Of a stretch of DNA of 64,000 nt, positions 1 through 10,812 are shown piece by piece. Under the pieces are notes generated by a model that was not told the origin of the DNA, did no database searches, and saw only the letters and a list, made by a program, of their open reading frames with translations. The DNA comes from Microbacterium sp. LWH13-1.2 (lineage in GTDB: Bacteria; Actinomycetota; Actinomycetes; Actinomycetales; Microbacteriaceae), in contig NZ_CP151635.1 of NCBI RefSeq assembly GCF_038397735.1, forward strand, positions 186,001 through 250,000, given 5' to 3'. Within the stretch, counting starts at the first letter, position 1. Each line of letters begins with the position of its first letter. The translations under genes and the position numbers were made by a program.

Positions 1-545
1 CCGTCTTCCCGCTCGCCCGACTGCAGGGCGTCTCGCTCTCGCAGGGACCGATCGACCGCGCTCAGCGCGTCTCGGGGGCACAGGTGCACTCGGTGCAGGG
101 CCTCATCACCGGCTACCTGTCGGGGCTCGAGCGGGATGACGCGCTCTTCCTCCTCGACGGTGTGAGCTCGGCCGCGGTCGCCGCTGCGGCGCGGGACCAT
201 ACTCACCGCTGGGGCGAGTACGTGACGGATGCCGACGGAGCTCAGGTTCCCGGCGGGTATCCGGGAGTCGGCGCCGAGGCTGCGCCCGGTGTGATCGGTG
301 CTCCTCCGATGCCGCCCGTGGGCACGCCCGCGCGGGTGACCCCGCCTCCGCCGTACGTGGGCCCGGGTGCGCCACCTGCGCCGCCGGTTTCTCCGCCTGT
401 TCCGCCAGCCGCAGCTCCGCCGGTTGCTCATCCGGCTCCACCGGTCGGCCCGCCGGCTCCACCGGTCGGCCCGCCGGCTCCACCGGTGGCTCCGCCCACG
501 GCCCCTCCCGCTCCGCCCGTGCCTCCGGCGCCGAACGGTGAGTGA
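1..545 (+). CDS. PH domain-containing membrane protein, C-terminal part
   Basis: The gene enters from the left edge; the frame is open from base 3 and ends at TGA 543-545. The visible start (LARLQGVSLSQGPIDR, then a GYLSGLERDDALFLLDG stretch and an Asp-His-Thr-His-Arg-Trp segment) matches the end of the bacterial PH (bPH2, YdbT-like) membrane proteins of actinobacteria, whose function is poorly defined. The last 90 or so residues are almost pure Pro/Ala/Val and contain a 21-bp DNA repeat (432-488). Such a tail is common at the C terminus of actinobacterial membrane proteins. The stop codon overlaps the GTG start of the DUF2520 gene by 8 bases, so the two are probably translationally coupled. 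Family assignment is fairly sure; the N-terminal membrane part is outside the window. Confidence 0.75.
   Translation, partial: VFPLARLQGVSLSQGPIDRAQRVSGAQVHSVQGLITGYLSGLERDDALFLLDGVSSAAVAAAARDHTHRWGEYVTDADGAQVPGGYPGVGAEAAPGVIGAPPMPPVGTPARVTPPPPYVGPGAPPAPPVSPPVPPAAAPPVAHPAPPVGPPAPPVGPPAPPVAPPTAPPAPPVPPAPNGE
432..488 (+). repeat. 21-bp in-frame tandem repeat in the proline-rich tail
   Basis: The 21-bp unit starting CCGGCTCCACCGG occurs at 432-452 and 453-473, and a third partial copy runs to about 488. It encodes a seven-residue Pro/Ala/Val/Gly repeat at the end of the PH-domain protein. The unit length keeps the frame, so copy-number change would only lengthen or shorten the tail. Confidence 0.8.
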
Positions 546-1242
546 TCCTTCGCGCCGCGACGGGCGCCTCGGAGTCGGCATCATCGGCGCCGGACGCGTC
601 GGTCCGGTCATCGGTGCGGCGCTCGCCGGTGCCGGTCACGCGATCACGGGAATCACGAGCGGCTCGGACGACGATCGTGCGTCCGCCGTGCTGCCCGACG
701 TTCCGATCCTCGACGCGCTCGAAGTGGTGAGGCGCAGTGAACTCGTCGTGATCGCCGTCCCGCACGATCAGCTTCCCGCCCTGATCGCGGGCATCTCCGA
801 GGTGGGCGGCTGGCAGCTCGGGCAGCTCGTGCTGCACACCGACCCCGGGTACGGCATCGACGTCCTGCGCCCGGCCGCCGAGAGCGGTGCGATCCCGCTC
901 GCCGTGCACCCGGCCATCACCTTCACGGGCACGACGATCGACCTGCGCCAGCTGCAGGCGAGCTACGCCGCGGTCACGGCGCCGCCTGCGGTGCTGCCCA
1001 TCGCCCAGGCGCTGGCGGTGGAGATGGGCTGCGAGCCCGTGGTCGTCGCGGAAGCCGACAGAGCGGCATACGCGGACGTGATCGAGGCGGCGACAGAGTT
1101 CTCGCGGTCTATCATCGTGCAGTCCACCACGCGCCTCGGCGAGATCGGCATCGAGAACCCGGGAGGGTATCTGTCTGCGCTGGTGCAGTCGACCGTCGAA
1201 CGGGCGCTGCGGGACGCATCTGGTCCCTCGCCGCTGCTCTGA
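538..1242 (+). CDS. Rossmann-like / DUF2520 oxidoreductase-type protein
   Basis: 234 aa from GTG 538, chosen because a GIIGAGRVG nucleotide-binding loop follows within 20 residues; the upstream ATG at 367 would run through the proline-rich tail of the previous gene. The N-terminal half is a Rossmann fold (loop near residues 14-20). The second half contains a HPAITFTGT segment typical of the DUF2520 family, which resembles pyrroline-5-carboxylate reductase and 6-phosphogluconate dehydrogenase folds. The substrate is unknown. In Mycobacterium and many other actinobacteria the orthologue sits directly before panC; here a DUF2207 gene and lysS follow instead. Family confident, reaction unknown. 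Confidence 0.8.
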   Translation: MSDPSRRDGRLGVGIIGAGRVGPVIGAALAGAGHAITGITSGSDDDRASAVLPDVPILDALEVVRRSELVVIAVPHDQLPALIAGISEVGGWQLGQLVLHTDPGYGIDVLRPAAESGAIPLAVHPAITFTGTTIDLRQLQASYAAVTAPPAVLPIAQALAVEMGCEPVVVAEADRAAYADVIEAATEFSRSIIVQSTTRLGEIGIENPGGYLSALVQSTVERALRDASGPSPLL

Positions 1243-1261
1243 GGCCACAAGCCCACCGAGG

Positions 1262-3073
1262 TCAGCGGCCTCCCGAGAAGCCGCCTCCTCCGCCACCGCC
1301 CGAGAAGCCGCCTCCGAACGAGCCGCCGGAACTCGACGAGCTGCTCGCGCTCGGGGCCGAGTAGCTCGCGGCCGCGTTCGACGAGGCCGCGAACGCGACC
1401 AGCTGCCCAGTCACGAAGGGAGCGCCGGGATCGCCGATCCACGAGGCCCCGCGCTGTTCCGAGGTGTAGGCGCTTTCGAGCACCCGACCCCACTCGTCCT
1501 CCATGCCGAACAGCATCGCGTAGGGGAGAAGGCGTTCGTAGACGACGATCACGTTCGCGCTGCCGTCCTGACGGCGCTCGGCTCCCGAGTACGACTGGAG
1601 CATCTGCAGTCGGTCGGCCTCGGCCACGCGGATGAACTCCTTCACCCCCATGAGGTACTCGTATTCCCTGGCTCCGTCGGAGGTCAGGACAGTGTGCTTC
1701 GAGAAGCTGTAGAGCGAGGACAGCAGAACGAGGAACAGGCCGAAGGCGATGGCCACGAACGCGGGCAACGCCGTGACCCTGCCCGCGATGATGCCCCAGA
1801 GGCCGAGACCGAAGCCTGTGACCGCGACGGCGATCGCACACCACTGCAGGATCATCGCGCCGCGGCTGCGCGCCTTCGTCGCCAGACCCCGCGACACCGC
1901 CGTGTCGGTGCCGCTCTTCACCAGGGTCGTCATGCGTGCGGCGAAGTCCTCGCTCGAGCTCGGGAGCTCCGCGACGCCATCGGCGTCGGCATCCGTGAAC
2001 AGCGCATCGAGCGCCTCGACGTCGAGCTGGTCGGGGATGCGGCCTCCGGGGAGGCGCCGAAGCCGTGGCTCCTCGGTCTCCGTGCCCTCTTCGATGCGGA
2101 CCGTGCCGCGCACGGCGAGGTGGACGATCTCGGCGGAGATCGCATTCTTCGCCCCCGGCACGATCGCTGCGGCGAGCAGCGGAGGCATCGAGTCCGCAAC
2201 GTCGTACTGGGCGACGATGATGCCGCTGGAGGTGCGCCGGGACCGTCTGAACGACGACACGGCGAACCAGCCGCCGACCGAGAGCCCCAGTCCGCCGAGC
2301 GCCGCGATCGCGGGCACGGTGTCGGTCACGGGATCGGGCTGACGAGCCGCCGGCTGCGTCGCCGTGCCCGACTCGAATCCGACTGCGAGGGTCACGCCTT
2401 CGCCCGGAGACAGCTCGTTCGCCTCGACGTGGAACTCCGAGCCGTCCGAGGACGCGGTGAGGGGGCATTCGCTCGTCGAGCCCGCGTATCCGACGTAGCA
2501 GCGCGCGTTCCCGGTCATCCGCTCGGTCATCTCGTCGTCGAACACCACATCGGCACGGAACTCCTCGATGAGCTGCGTGCTGTCAAGGGGGAGGAGGTCC
2601 CAGTAGAACTCATCCACGCCCGTGTCGGCCGCCAGGATGACGTCGCGCATCTCGTACTCGATCACGTAGGTCGTGAGCCCCTGCACGTAGTCGTCGTCGC
2701 CGGTGAGGACGAAGAGCAGTCCGTCTTCTTCATCGGTCTCGTAGGGCACGTCTGCGCCGGTCTCATCGGTCACCGACAGCACCTGGAGCTCGAGCCAGGC
2801 ATTCTCGTAGCTCGTGGGGAGCCCGCGCACGATGCCTCTGTTCTGGTCGGAGTCCGGGAATCTGGCCGTCAGCGACTCGGTCACGTGCATGCGCGAGCGG
2901 CCCTCGTCGTCGAGGCTCACCTCGAACCGCGCGTCCCACGAGGCATAGGAGAAGTCGTCGACGTCGACGTCGGCGTCGGCGCTCGCCGCGGTCGCGGAGG
3001 CGGCCGGCGCCAGCAGGGCTGTGGCGGCGAGACCGATCGTGACGAGAGCGGGGGCGAGGCTGATGGCTGCCAT
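1262..3073 (-). CDS. DUF2207 domain-containing secreted/membrane protein
   Basis: 603 aa. The first 30 residues form an Ala/Leu-rich signal peptide. An Asp-rich beta-type DUF2207 domain with the usual NRGIVRGLP-like stretch follows (about residues 35-250), then a transmembrane helix (about 255-285), a cytoplasmic-looking segment, a helical hairpin (about 410-460), and a final Ser/Gly tail rich in GGGFSGG repeats. This arrangement is standard for the family, which is widespread in actinobacteria and has no assigned function. The ATG lies about 80 bp from the lysS start on the other strand, so the two genes are divergent. Role in the envelope is an inference from topology only. Confidence 0.85.
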   Translation of the reverse strand: MAAISLAPALVTIGLAATALLAPAASATAASADADVDVDDFSYASWDARFEVSLDDEGRSRMHVTESLTARFPDSDQNRGIVRGLPTSYENAWLELQVLSVTDETGADVPYETDEEDGLLFVLTGDDDYVQGLTTYVIEYEMRDVILAADTGVDEFYWDLLPLDSTQLIEEFRADVVFDDEMTERMTGNARCYVGYAGSTSECPLTASSDGSEFHVEANELSPGEGVTLAVGFESGTATQPAARQPDPVTDTVPAIAALGGLGLSVGGWFAVSSFRRSRRTSSGIIVAQYDVADSMPPLLAAAIVPGAKNAISAEIVHLAVRGTVRIEEGTETEEPRLRRLPGGRIPDQLDVEALDALFTDADADGVAELPSSSEDFAARMTTLVKSGTDTAVSRGLATKARSRGAMILQWCAIAVAVTGFGLGLWGIIAGRVTALPAFVAIAFGLFLVLLSSLYSFSKHTVLTSDGAREYEYLMGVKEFIRVAEADRLQMLQSYSGAERRQDGSANVIVVYERLLPYAMLFGMEDEWGRVLESAYTSEQRGASWIGDPGAPFVTGQLVAFAASSNAAASYSAPSASSSSSSGGSFGGGFSGGGGGGGFSGGR

Positions 3074-3154
3074 GCTTCGAGGCTACCCAGACTCGACCGC
3101 GGGGTGAGGGACGCGACCTCGGTAAACTGGAGACGACTTTCAAGGAGCCCCCGA

Positions 3155-4673
<1,519 letters not shown>

Positions 4674-4681
<8 letters not shown>

Positions 4682-5792
4682 CCGGGCTCGCGCCGCGTCG
4701 GAACGCCCACTCCGGCAGCATCGCTGCGCTGATCATCGTCTCGAGCAGAGCAGCGAGGCCGTACTCGGGGTCGATCTCGCGCACGAGGTCGAGGTAGTGC
4801 GCCGCATGGCTCGCTCGGCCGAGCGCCCAGGAGAGCCACGCGGCTGCGGTGAGGGGCCCGAGCCGAGACGCGCGCGGCGCGCGGGCGGCAGCGGCACGCA
4901 CGAGCGAGAGTGCACGTCTGAGCCGTTCGGGGTCGGGCGTGGGGCCCCGGCCGAGGAAGACATCACCGAGGTCATCGGGCACGGTCGACCTCGTGTCGGC
5001 GAACGCGAGCTGCGCCTCGAGCGTTCGCGCGCCGCCCAGAGCATCAGTGGCCCACTGCGTCAGCGCCACATCGCGGAAGAGCGGGCGTTCGAGGCACCAG
5101 AGCAGTGCGGCCGTCGCGAACGGCGGGAGGTCTTCGGGCGAGGCGAGTACCGCTTCGAAGAACGCAGGGAGGTCCTCGAGGAGGACCAGGGCCGCGAGCG
5201 CCTGCGGATTCTCGACCCCCGACAGATCGCCCGATCTGCTGAGCTCGAGGACATCGGTGACGTCGCGCAGTGCTCGCGCCACGCGTTCCTTCGTGGCGAG
5301 ATCGACGCTCGGAAGTGTGGCACCCGCCAGTTGGTCGCCCGACACGTCTCCGATGCCCGGCACCTCGGGAGCCGCATGTTCGATCGAGTGGAGTTCGGGC
5401 TCGCCGTCGAGGTAGCTCGACCAGCCGTCGGTCGTGACGCAGAGCGCGTCGACGATGCGGAGGCCCGCGTCCTCCGCGCGCCCCAGCACCTCGTCGACCT
5501 CGACGGCGAAAGGCAGCACGAGTCCGTCGCGGGTCGAGTGCACCTGGTCGCCGGTGTAGACGACCACGGCGACGGCATCCGTCTTATCGACGCGAGATAC
5601 GAGCCCGATCGCCGCGTCCGCGTAGTCCTGGAGATCGACGTCGTCTCGGGGAAGGTCGAGGCGCATGGCGCCGCAGGTTCGTGAGCCGTGGAAGGGCAGC
5701 AGGACGAGGCTCTCTGTGGGGGTGAAGCCTGCGAGGGACGGGACGATGCTGAGGAACTCAGCGGAGCCGGAGGCTCGGAGCACTGTTGTCAT
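4674..5792 (-). CDS. DUF4192 domain-containing protein
   Basis: 372 aa from ATG 5792, chosen because the N terminus (MTTVLRASGSAEFLSIVPSL) matches how DUF4192 proteins start; the frame is open further upstream but that part is not coding-like. DUF4192 is an actinobacterial family of unknown function with an alpha/beta N-terminal region (GFTPTESLVLLPF) and a helical C-terminal region reporting on tetratricopeptide-like folds. The gene converges on lysS with an 8-bp overlap and is divergent from the small membrane protein gene at 5905. No signal peptide or membrane segment, so it is probably cytoplasmic. Confidence 0.85.
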
Positions 5793-5904
5793 GCTGCGAG
5801 TGTCATCGCGCAGCCGCCGCCGCGGGGCGACTCCACAGCCGCGGCCGCCCTTGTTCCGCGGGCTCTCGAATGTGGAGGAGCAGTGGGTCGCGTACCATGG
5901 AGAC

Positions 5905-6078
5905 ATGGAGAACTTCTGGCTCGCAGCCGCATGGTCGATCATCCCGACCATCGGCGTGAGCGTCGTGTTCTTCTTCGTGATCCGAGGCATCCTGCGCTTC
6001 GATCGCACCGAGCGCAAGGTGCATGCGCGCATCGAGGCCGAGGAGCGGGCCGCGCGCGGTCTGCCGCCGCGGTCCTGA
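5905..6078 (+). CDS. Small single-pass membrane protein
   Basis: 57 aa from ATG 5905. One hydrophobic helix (about residues 7-28) is followed by a strongly charged Arg/Glu tail ending in LPPRS. A -10-like TACCAT at 5893-5898 lies six bases before the ATG, which predicts a leaderless mRNA. It sits about 100 bp before the cardiolipin synthase gene. I do not recognise a characterised family. Third-position G/C is high throughout, so this is a real gene rather than noise. Confidence 0.7.
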   Translation: MENFWLAAAWSIIPTIGVSVVFFFVIRGILRFDRTERKVHARIEAEERAARGLPPRS

Positions 6079-6175
6079 GCGACGTCCGCCCCATCGGCTA
6101 CTGTGTAGCCAGCGCACCTCCCAGGTGCCCACTGAGGCGCACCGTCGAAGTGCCGACCGGCCGAGAGGACGAGGG

Positions 6176-7636
6176 ATGACGCCCGAGACCTGGGCCTGGT
6201 GGATCACGGCGTTCCTGCTCGCCCTCGACCTGGCGATCCGCATCACGGCGATCATCATCATCCCGCGCAACCGGCGCCCCACCGCGGCGATGGCCTGGCT
6301 GCTCGCGGTCTTCTTCATCCCGTTCGTGGGTGTGTTCCTCTTCCTCCTGATCGGAAACCCGCGCCTGCCGCGTGCGCGTCGACGCAAGCAGGACCAGATC
6401 AACGAGTACATCGCCGAGACGAGCGAGCACCTGCACTTCGGCACGTTGCGGCCGAACGCTCCGAGCTGGTTCCCGCCGCTCGTCGAGATGAATCATCGGC
6501 TCGGCGCCCTGCCCATCTCCGGCGACAACGGTGCCCACCTGATCTCGGGCTATCAGGATTCGCTCGATGCGATGGCCGACGAGATCCGCAAGGCCGAGGA
6601 CTACGTCCACGTCGAGTTCTACATCCTGCAGTCCGACGCATCGACCGACAACTTCTTCCGTGCGATGGAAGAGGTCGCCGCGCGCGGCGTGCACGTCCGT
6701 GTGCTCCTCGATCACTGGGCGAACCGGTGGAAGCCGAAGTACCGCCAGACGATCGAGCGACTGAATCGGATGGGTGCGCACTGGCATCTGATGCTCCCGG
6801 TGCAGCCGCTCAAGGGACGCATGCAGCGACCTGATCTGCGCAACCACCGCAAGCTCCTCGTCGTCGACGGCAAGGTCGCATTCCTCGGCTCGCAGAACGT
6901 CACCGACTCGACGTACAACCTCCCGAAGAACATCAAGCGCGGCCTGCACTGGGTCGACCTCATGGTGCGCATCGACGGACCCGTCGTGCTGAGCGTCAAC
7001 GCGATCTTCCTCAGCGACTGGTACAGCGAGACCGACGAGGTGCTGCAGGAGATCGACATCTCGCATGCCGAAGCGGGGTCGGGAGACCTCGACTGCCAGG
7101 TCGTGCCGTCGGGCCCCGGGTTCGAGGTCGAGAACAACCTGCGCCTCTTCCTCGGGCTGCTGTACGCGGCCAAGGACAAGATCATGATCGTCAGCCCGTA
7201 CTTCGTCCCCGACGAGGCGCTGCTGCTGGCGGTGACCGCCGCGGTCGACCGTGGCGTCGTGGTCGAGCTGTTCGTCTCGGAAGAGGGCGATCAGGCCATG
7301 GTCTACCACGCGCAGCGCAGCTACTACGAGGTGCTGCTGAAGGCCGGTGTCCGCATCTGGATGTATCGCAAGCCCTACATCCTGCACACCAAGAGCCTCA
7401 CGATCGACGACCAGGTCGCCGTGATCGGTTCGAGCAACATGGACATGCGATCGTTCGGTCTCAACCTCGAGGTGTCGATGCTGGTGCGCGGGGAGGAATT
7501 CGTGACCGAGATGCGCGAGGTCGAAGACCACTACCGATCGCTCAGCCGGGAACTCACCCTGGAGGAGTGGATGCAGCAGCCGCTGCGCTCGACCGTCCTC
7601 GACAATCTCGCGCGACTCACGTCTGCACTGCAGTAA
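6176..7636 (+). CDS. cls: Cardiolipin synthase (phospholipase D family)
   Basis: 486 aa. Joins phosphatidylglycerol units (or CDP-diacylglycerol and phosphatidylglycerol) to make cardiolipin at the inner face of the membrane. Two N-terminal helices (about residues 8-28 and 38-60) anchor the protein. Two HKD motifs form the active site: His224, Lys226, Asp231 and His404, Lys406, Asp411, each followed by the usual GSQN / GSSNMD signature. ATG 6176 follows a GAGGACGAGGG ribosome site; TACTGT at 6099-6104 is a candidate -10 box. Length is normal for ClsA-type enzymes. Confidence 0.93.
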   Translation: MTPETWAWWITAFLLALDLAIRITAIIIIPRNRRPTAAMAWLLAVFFIPFVGVFLFLLIGNPRLPRARRRKQDQINEYIAETSEHLHFGTLRPNAPSWFPPLVEMNHRLGALPISGDNGAHLISGYQDSLDAMADEIRKAEDYVHVEFYILQSDASTDNFFRAMEEVAARGVHVRVLLDHWANRWKPKYRQTIERLNRMGAHWHLMLPVQPLKGRMQRPDLRNHRKLLVVDGKVAFLGSQNVTDSTYNLPKNIKRGLHWVDLMVRIDGPVVLSVNAIFLSDWYSETDEVLQEIDISHAEAGSGDLDCQVVPSGPGFEVENNLRLFLGLLYAAKDKIMIVSPYFVPDEALLLAVTAAVDRGVVVELFVSEEGDQAMVYHAQRSYYEVLLKAGVRIWMYRKPYILHTKSLTIDDQVAVIGSSNMDMRSFGLNLEVSMLVRGEEFVTEMREVEDHYRSLSRELTLEEWMQQPLRSTVLDNLARLTSALQ

Positions 7637-7695
7637 CGCGTCGGTCGCCCGGGCGGGGGTGCCCGCCGATCGCGTCGGCCGGTACCCTGTTGTCC

Positions 7696-8421
7696 ATGGC
7701 CACCCCCACACGCCTCATCGCCGCTCTCTCCGCCCTTGCGGCCGTCGCTCTGATCGCCGGATGCACGTCGACTCCCGGTGCGGACGCGCCCACGAACGCG
7801 CCGTCGACCTCGCCCTCGGCGGGAAGCGACGACGACTTCGATGACGTCGAGGGCGCGCTGCTCGACGACGGCAGGATGTTCGCGGTCGTGACCTGGGGAT
7901 CATCCACCTGCGTCCCGCAGGTGGACCAGGTGTCGGCAGAGGGGCAGACCGTGTCGGTCGAACTGGTCGACGCTGACGCCGACGCCGCGTGCACAGCGGA
8001 CATGGTGCAGCGCGCGAGCCTCGGAGCGCTTCCCGAGGGCGTCGACCCGACGAAGGAGATCACACTGCAGGTGACGTACGGCGACGTGGCCGACGACGTC
8101 GACCTCGACGGAGACCCGTCCTTCTCCGGCACGCCGGGGTCGTCGACCGAGTACACGCCGAGCGCGGGGTGGATCGGTGACGGCTCGCTCGTGCTGCTCA
8201 CCTGGGGGTCCTCGAGCTGCGCCCCGGTCGTGGAGGGTGTGGAGGGCGCGGGCGCGACCGGTACCGCCACCTTCGTGACCGATGACACCCAGGTGTGCAC
8301 CATGGATATGGCACCGCGGGCGACCATCATCGCCTTCGGCGATGATGCCGTGGACGACGACGCCTTCACCCTCACGCTGGTGGGTGGCGGGCTCGACGGC
8401 ACGGTCGAGGTCCGCGGCTGA
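7696..8421 (+). CDS. Lipoprotein with two tandem copies of a small cysteine-containing domain
   Basis: 241 aa. The signal peptide ends in a lipobox LIAGC (lipidated Cys23), followed by a Thr/Ser/Pro linker. Two copies of one domain follow: residues about 62-128 and 164-230. Each has W-G-S-S-x-C (Cys72, Cys175), a second cysteine about 26 residues later (Cys99, Cys201) in a C-T-x-D-M motif, and R-A after it, so one disulfide per copy is likely. The start ATG 7696 sits seven bases after a -10-like TACCCT (7683-7688), so the mRNA is probably leaderless. I do not recognise the domain; extracellular location is inferred from the lipobox. Confidence 0.8.
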   Translation: MATPTRLIAALSALAAVALIAGCTSTPGADAPTNAPSTSPSAGSDDDFDDVEGALLDDGRMFAVVTWGSSTCVPQVDQVSAEGQTVSVELVDADADAACTADMVQRASLGALPEGVDPTKEITLQVTYGDVADDVDLDGDPSFSGTPGSSTEYTPSAGWIGDGSLVLLTWGSSSCAPVVEGVEGAGATGTATFVTDDTQVCTMDMAPRATIIAFGDDAVDDDAFTLTLVGGGLDGTVEVRG

Positions 8422-8454
8422 GCTGAGGACGGACCAGGCGTGGCGGGCTGAGGG

Positions 8455-9453
8455 TCAGAGCCCCGCGACCGGGTGATCCGCGGGGAGAGCCAGCAGCAGG
8501 GCTCCCGGATCCACCCGGCAGGTGATGCGCACGGCGGTGCCGAACTCGTCGCCGTCGAGCTCGATCGGGGTGGGTGAGCTCGCAGCCGCCTCCGCGACGT
8601 GTCCGCGGAAATAATGCACCGATGCATCCCGGCCCCGGCGTTCCAGCACGCGGCGACCTGCACGCGAGCGGCGGAGCACCGAGTTGTCCCACCAGATCTT
8701 GCGCCACACGCCGAGCCACCCCAGCATCCCTGTCGGCTGGATCACCGCGACATCGAGGATGGCGTCGGTGATGGAGGCATCCGGGATCAGCGCGATGCCC
8801 GCGGGGAGCAGACCGCAGTTCGCGAAGAGGATGCTGTGCACCTTCGTCGAATGCAGACGTCCGTCGTCGATCTGGAACACCGCGCGGAACGGCTCGGCCG
8901 TCACCAGAGATCTCGCGGCGCCATCGACGTAGGCGATCCACCCGACTGACTTCTTGAGGTCCGATCGCGTGTTCGCGATCATGTCGGCATCCAGCCCGAC
9001 TCCGGCGAGGACGACGTAGGCGTGCTCCTCGTGCTCGCCGTTCTCACGGGTGAGCCGCGCCCAGCCGATGTCGATCGCATGGCGGAAGTCGCCGAGAGCT
9101 GCGCGGATCATCTCATCGGGGTTGCCCAGCGGAAGCCCGACGTTGCGCGCCAGCAGATTGCCCGTGCCGCTCGGGAGGATCGCGAGGGGAACCCCGCTGT
9201 TCGCGATCGCCTCGGAGACCGCGCGCACGGTGCCATCGCCGCCCGCGACGAGGACGACGTCGACATCGCGGGCGAGCGCCTGAGCGGTCGCCTGCTGGCC
9301 CGGGTCCTCGATCGAGGTCGGGTAGAACGCCGGATGCTCCCAGCCGGCCTCGCGCGAGAGTGCGCGGACCCTGGCACGCAGGTGCTTCTCGTCGACCTTG
9401 ATCGGGTTGTACACGAGCGCCGCCTGTCGCCGGGCGGGGGCGCTCATCATCAT
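8455..9453 (-). CDS. Diacylglycerol kinase family lipid kinase
   Basis: 332 aa. Contains the DAGK catalytic signature: GGDGTVR at about residues 70-76 and PSGTGNLLARN at about 95-105, then the C-terminal beta-sandwich half with GVGLDADMI. The family phosphorylates diacylglycerol or related lipids with ATP; YegS/DgkB-like members are typical in Gram-positive bacteria. Three ATGs in a row open the frame; a -10-like TAGAGT (9465-9460 on the minus strand) ends six bases before the first, predicting a leaderless mRNA. Divergent from serS. Confidence 0.88.
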   Translation of the reverse strand: MMMSAPARRQAALVYNPIKVDEKHLRARVRALSREAGWEHPAFYPTSIEDPGQQATAQALARDVDVVLVAGGDGTVRAVSEAIANSGVPLAILPSGTGNLLARNVGLPLGNPDEMIRAALGDFRHAIDIGWARLTRENGEHEEHAYVVLAGVGLDADMIANTRSDLKKSVGWIAYVDGAARSLVTAEPFRAVFQIDDGRLHSTKVHSILFANCGLLPAGIALIPDASITDAILDVAVIQPTGMLGWLGVWRKIWWDNSVLRRSRAGRRVLERRGRDASVHYFRGHVAEAAASSPTPIELDGDEFGTAVRITCRVDPGALLLALPADHPVAGL

Positions 9454-9528
9454 GGCGCTACTCTAGCCCCGGCATCCGGCCCGCCCGTTCGCGGAGGACT
9501 CGCCCGGCCCGCACCATAGACTTGGTGG
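9454..9528. promoter_or_regulatory. Divergent leaderless promoters between the lipid kinase gene and serS
   Basis: Only 75 bp separate the two starts. On the plus strand TAGACT (9517-9522) lies six bases before the serS ATG; on the minus strand TAGAGT (9465-9460) lies six bases before the kinase ATG. Both -10 boxes place transcription initiation at or next to the start codon. No ribosome site is visible before either ATG. Confidence 0.6.
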
Positions 9529-10812
9529 ATGATCGACCTCGCACTCCTCCGCGACAACCCGGAGATCGTCCGCCGCTCTCAGGCCGCCCGTGGCAACGAC
9601 CAGGGCACCGTCGACATCGCACTCGAGGCCGATCGATCGCGTCGCGCAGCCCTCGCCGCTTTCGAAGAGCTGCGCGCCGAGCAGAACGCCTTCGGCAAGC
9701 AGGTCGCGAAGGCTCCGAAGGAGGAGAAGGCCGCGCTCGTCGCGCAGGTCAAGGATCTCTCCGAGCGGGTCAAGCAGGCCCAGCAGACCGCGAATGAGGC
9801 GTCCGATGCCGCATCCGCCGCTCTCGCCCGCATCGAGAACGTCGTCGTCGACGGCGTGCCCGCGGGAGGAGAGGCCGACTTCGTCGAGCTTCGCCGCGTG
9901 GGCGAGGTCCCCGCGTTCGACTTCGAGCCCCGCGACCACCTGGAGCTCGGCGAGATCCTCGGCGCGATCGACATGGAGCGCGGCGCCAAGGTCTCGGGGG
10001 CGCGCTTCTACTTCCTCCGTGGCATCGGCGCCCGTCTCGAGATCGCGCTCATGAACCTCGCGCTCGACAAGGCGCTGCAGAACGGCTTCGTGCCGCTGAT
10101 CACCCCCACGCTGGTGCGCCCCGAGATCATGCAAGGCACGGGGTTCCTCGGCGAGCACGCCGACGAGGTGTACCACCTCGACAAGGACGACGACCTGTAC
10201 CTGGTCGGCACCAGCGAGGTCGCCCTCGCCGGGTACCACAAGGACGAGATCCTCGACCTCGGCAAGGGCGCGCTGCGCTACGCCGGCTGGTCGACCTGCT
10301 ACCGGCGCGAGGCGGGCTCGCACGGCAAGGACACCCGCGGCATCATCCGCGTGCACCAGTTCAACAAGCTCGAGATGTTCGTGTACACGACCCCCGAGGA
10401 CGCCGAGGCCGAGCACCTGCGCCTCGTCGCGCTGCAGGAGGAGATGCTGACCTCGCTCGGCCTCGCCTACCGGGTGATCGACGTCGCCGCGGGGGACCTC
10501 GGTTCGAGCGCCGCGCGCAAGTACGACATCGAGGCCTGGGTTCCGACGCAGGGCGCCTTCCGCGAGCTGACGTCGACCTCGAACTGCACCACGTACCAGG
10601 CACGACGTCTCGACATCCGTCACCGCCCGGAGGCCCAGGACGGCCAGACGGCGAAGACGCAGCCCGTCGCCACGCTCAACGGCACCCTCGCGACGACCCG
10701 GTGGATCGTCGCTCTGCTCGAGACCCACCAGCAGGCGGACGGCTCGGTTCGTGTGCCCGAGGTGCTGCGCCCCTACCTGGGCGGCCTCGAAGTGCTGGAG
10801 CCTGAGGCGTGA
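9529..10812 (+). CDS. serS: Seryl-tRNA synthetase
   Basis: 427 aa, the full length of bacterial SerRS. The first 110 residues form the long antiparallel coiled-coil arm that recognises the tRNA-Ser variable arm (Ala/Glu/Lys/Arg-rich), then the class II core with [14 protein letters not shown], the motif 2 region [15 protein letters not shown] and the motif 3 region with NGTLATTRW. The start codon is probably leaderless. The stop overlaps the HAD gene by 4 bases, and a tRNA-Ser(UGA) gene lies about 860 bp downstream. Confidence 0.97.
   Translation: MIDLALLRDNPEIVRRSQAARGNDQGTVDIALEADRSRRAALAAFEELRAEQNAFGKQVAKAPKEEKAALVAQVKDLSERVKQAQQTANEASDAASAALARIENVVVDGVPAGGEADFVELRRVGEVPAFDFEPRDHLELGEILGAIDMERGAKVSGARFYFLRGIGARLEIALMNLALDKALQNGFVPLITPTLVRPEIMQGTGFLGEHADEVYHLDKDDDLYLVGTSEVALAGYHKDEILDLGKGALRYAGWSTCYRREAGSHGKDTRGIIRVHQFNKLEMFVYTTPEDAEAEHLRLVALQEEMLTSLGLAYRVIDVAAGDLGSSAARKYDIEAWVPTQGAFRELTSTSNCTTYQARRLDIRHRPEAQDGQTAKTQPVATLNGTLATTRWIVALLETHQQADGSVRVPEVLRPYLGGLEVLEPEA

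Noticed and set aside
367..537. An N-terminal extension of the DUF2520 protein starting at ATG 367
   Set aside because: It would be Arg-rich out-of-frame translation of the proline-rich tail; GTG 538 gives a normal Rossmann N terminus.
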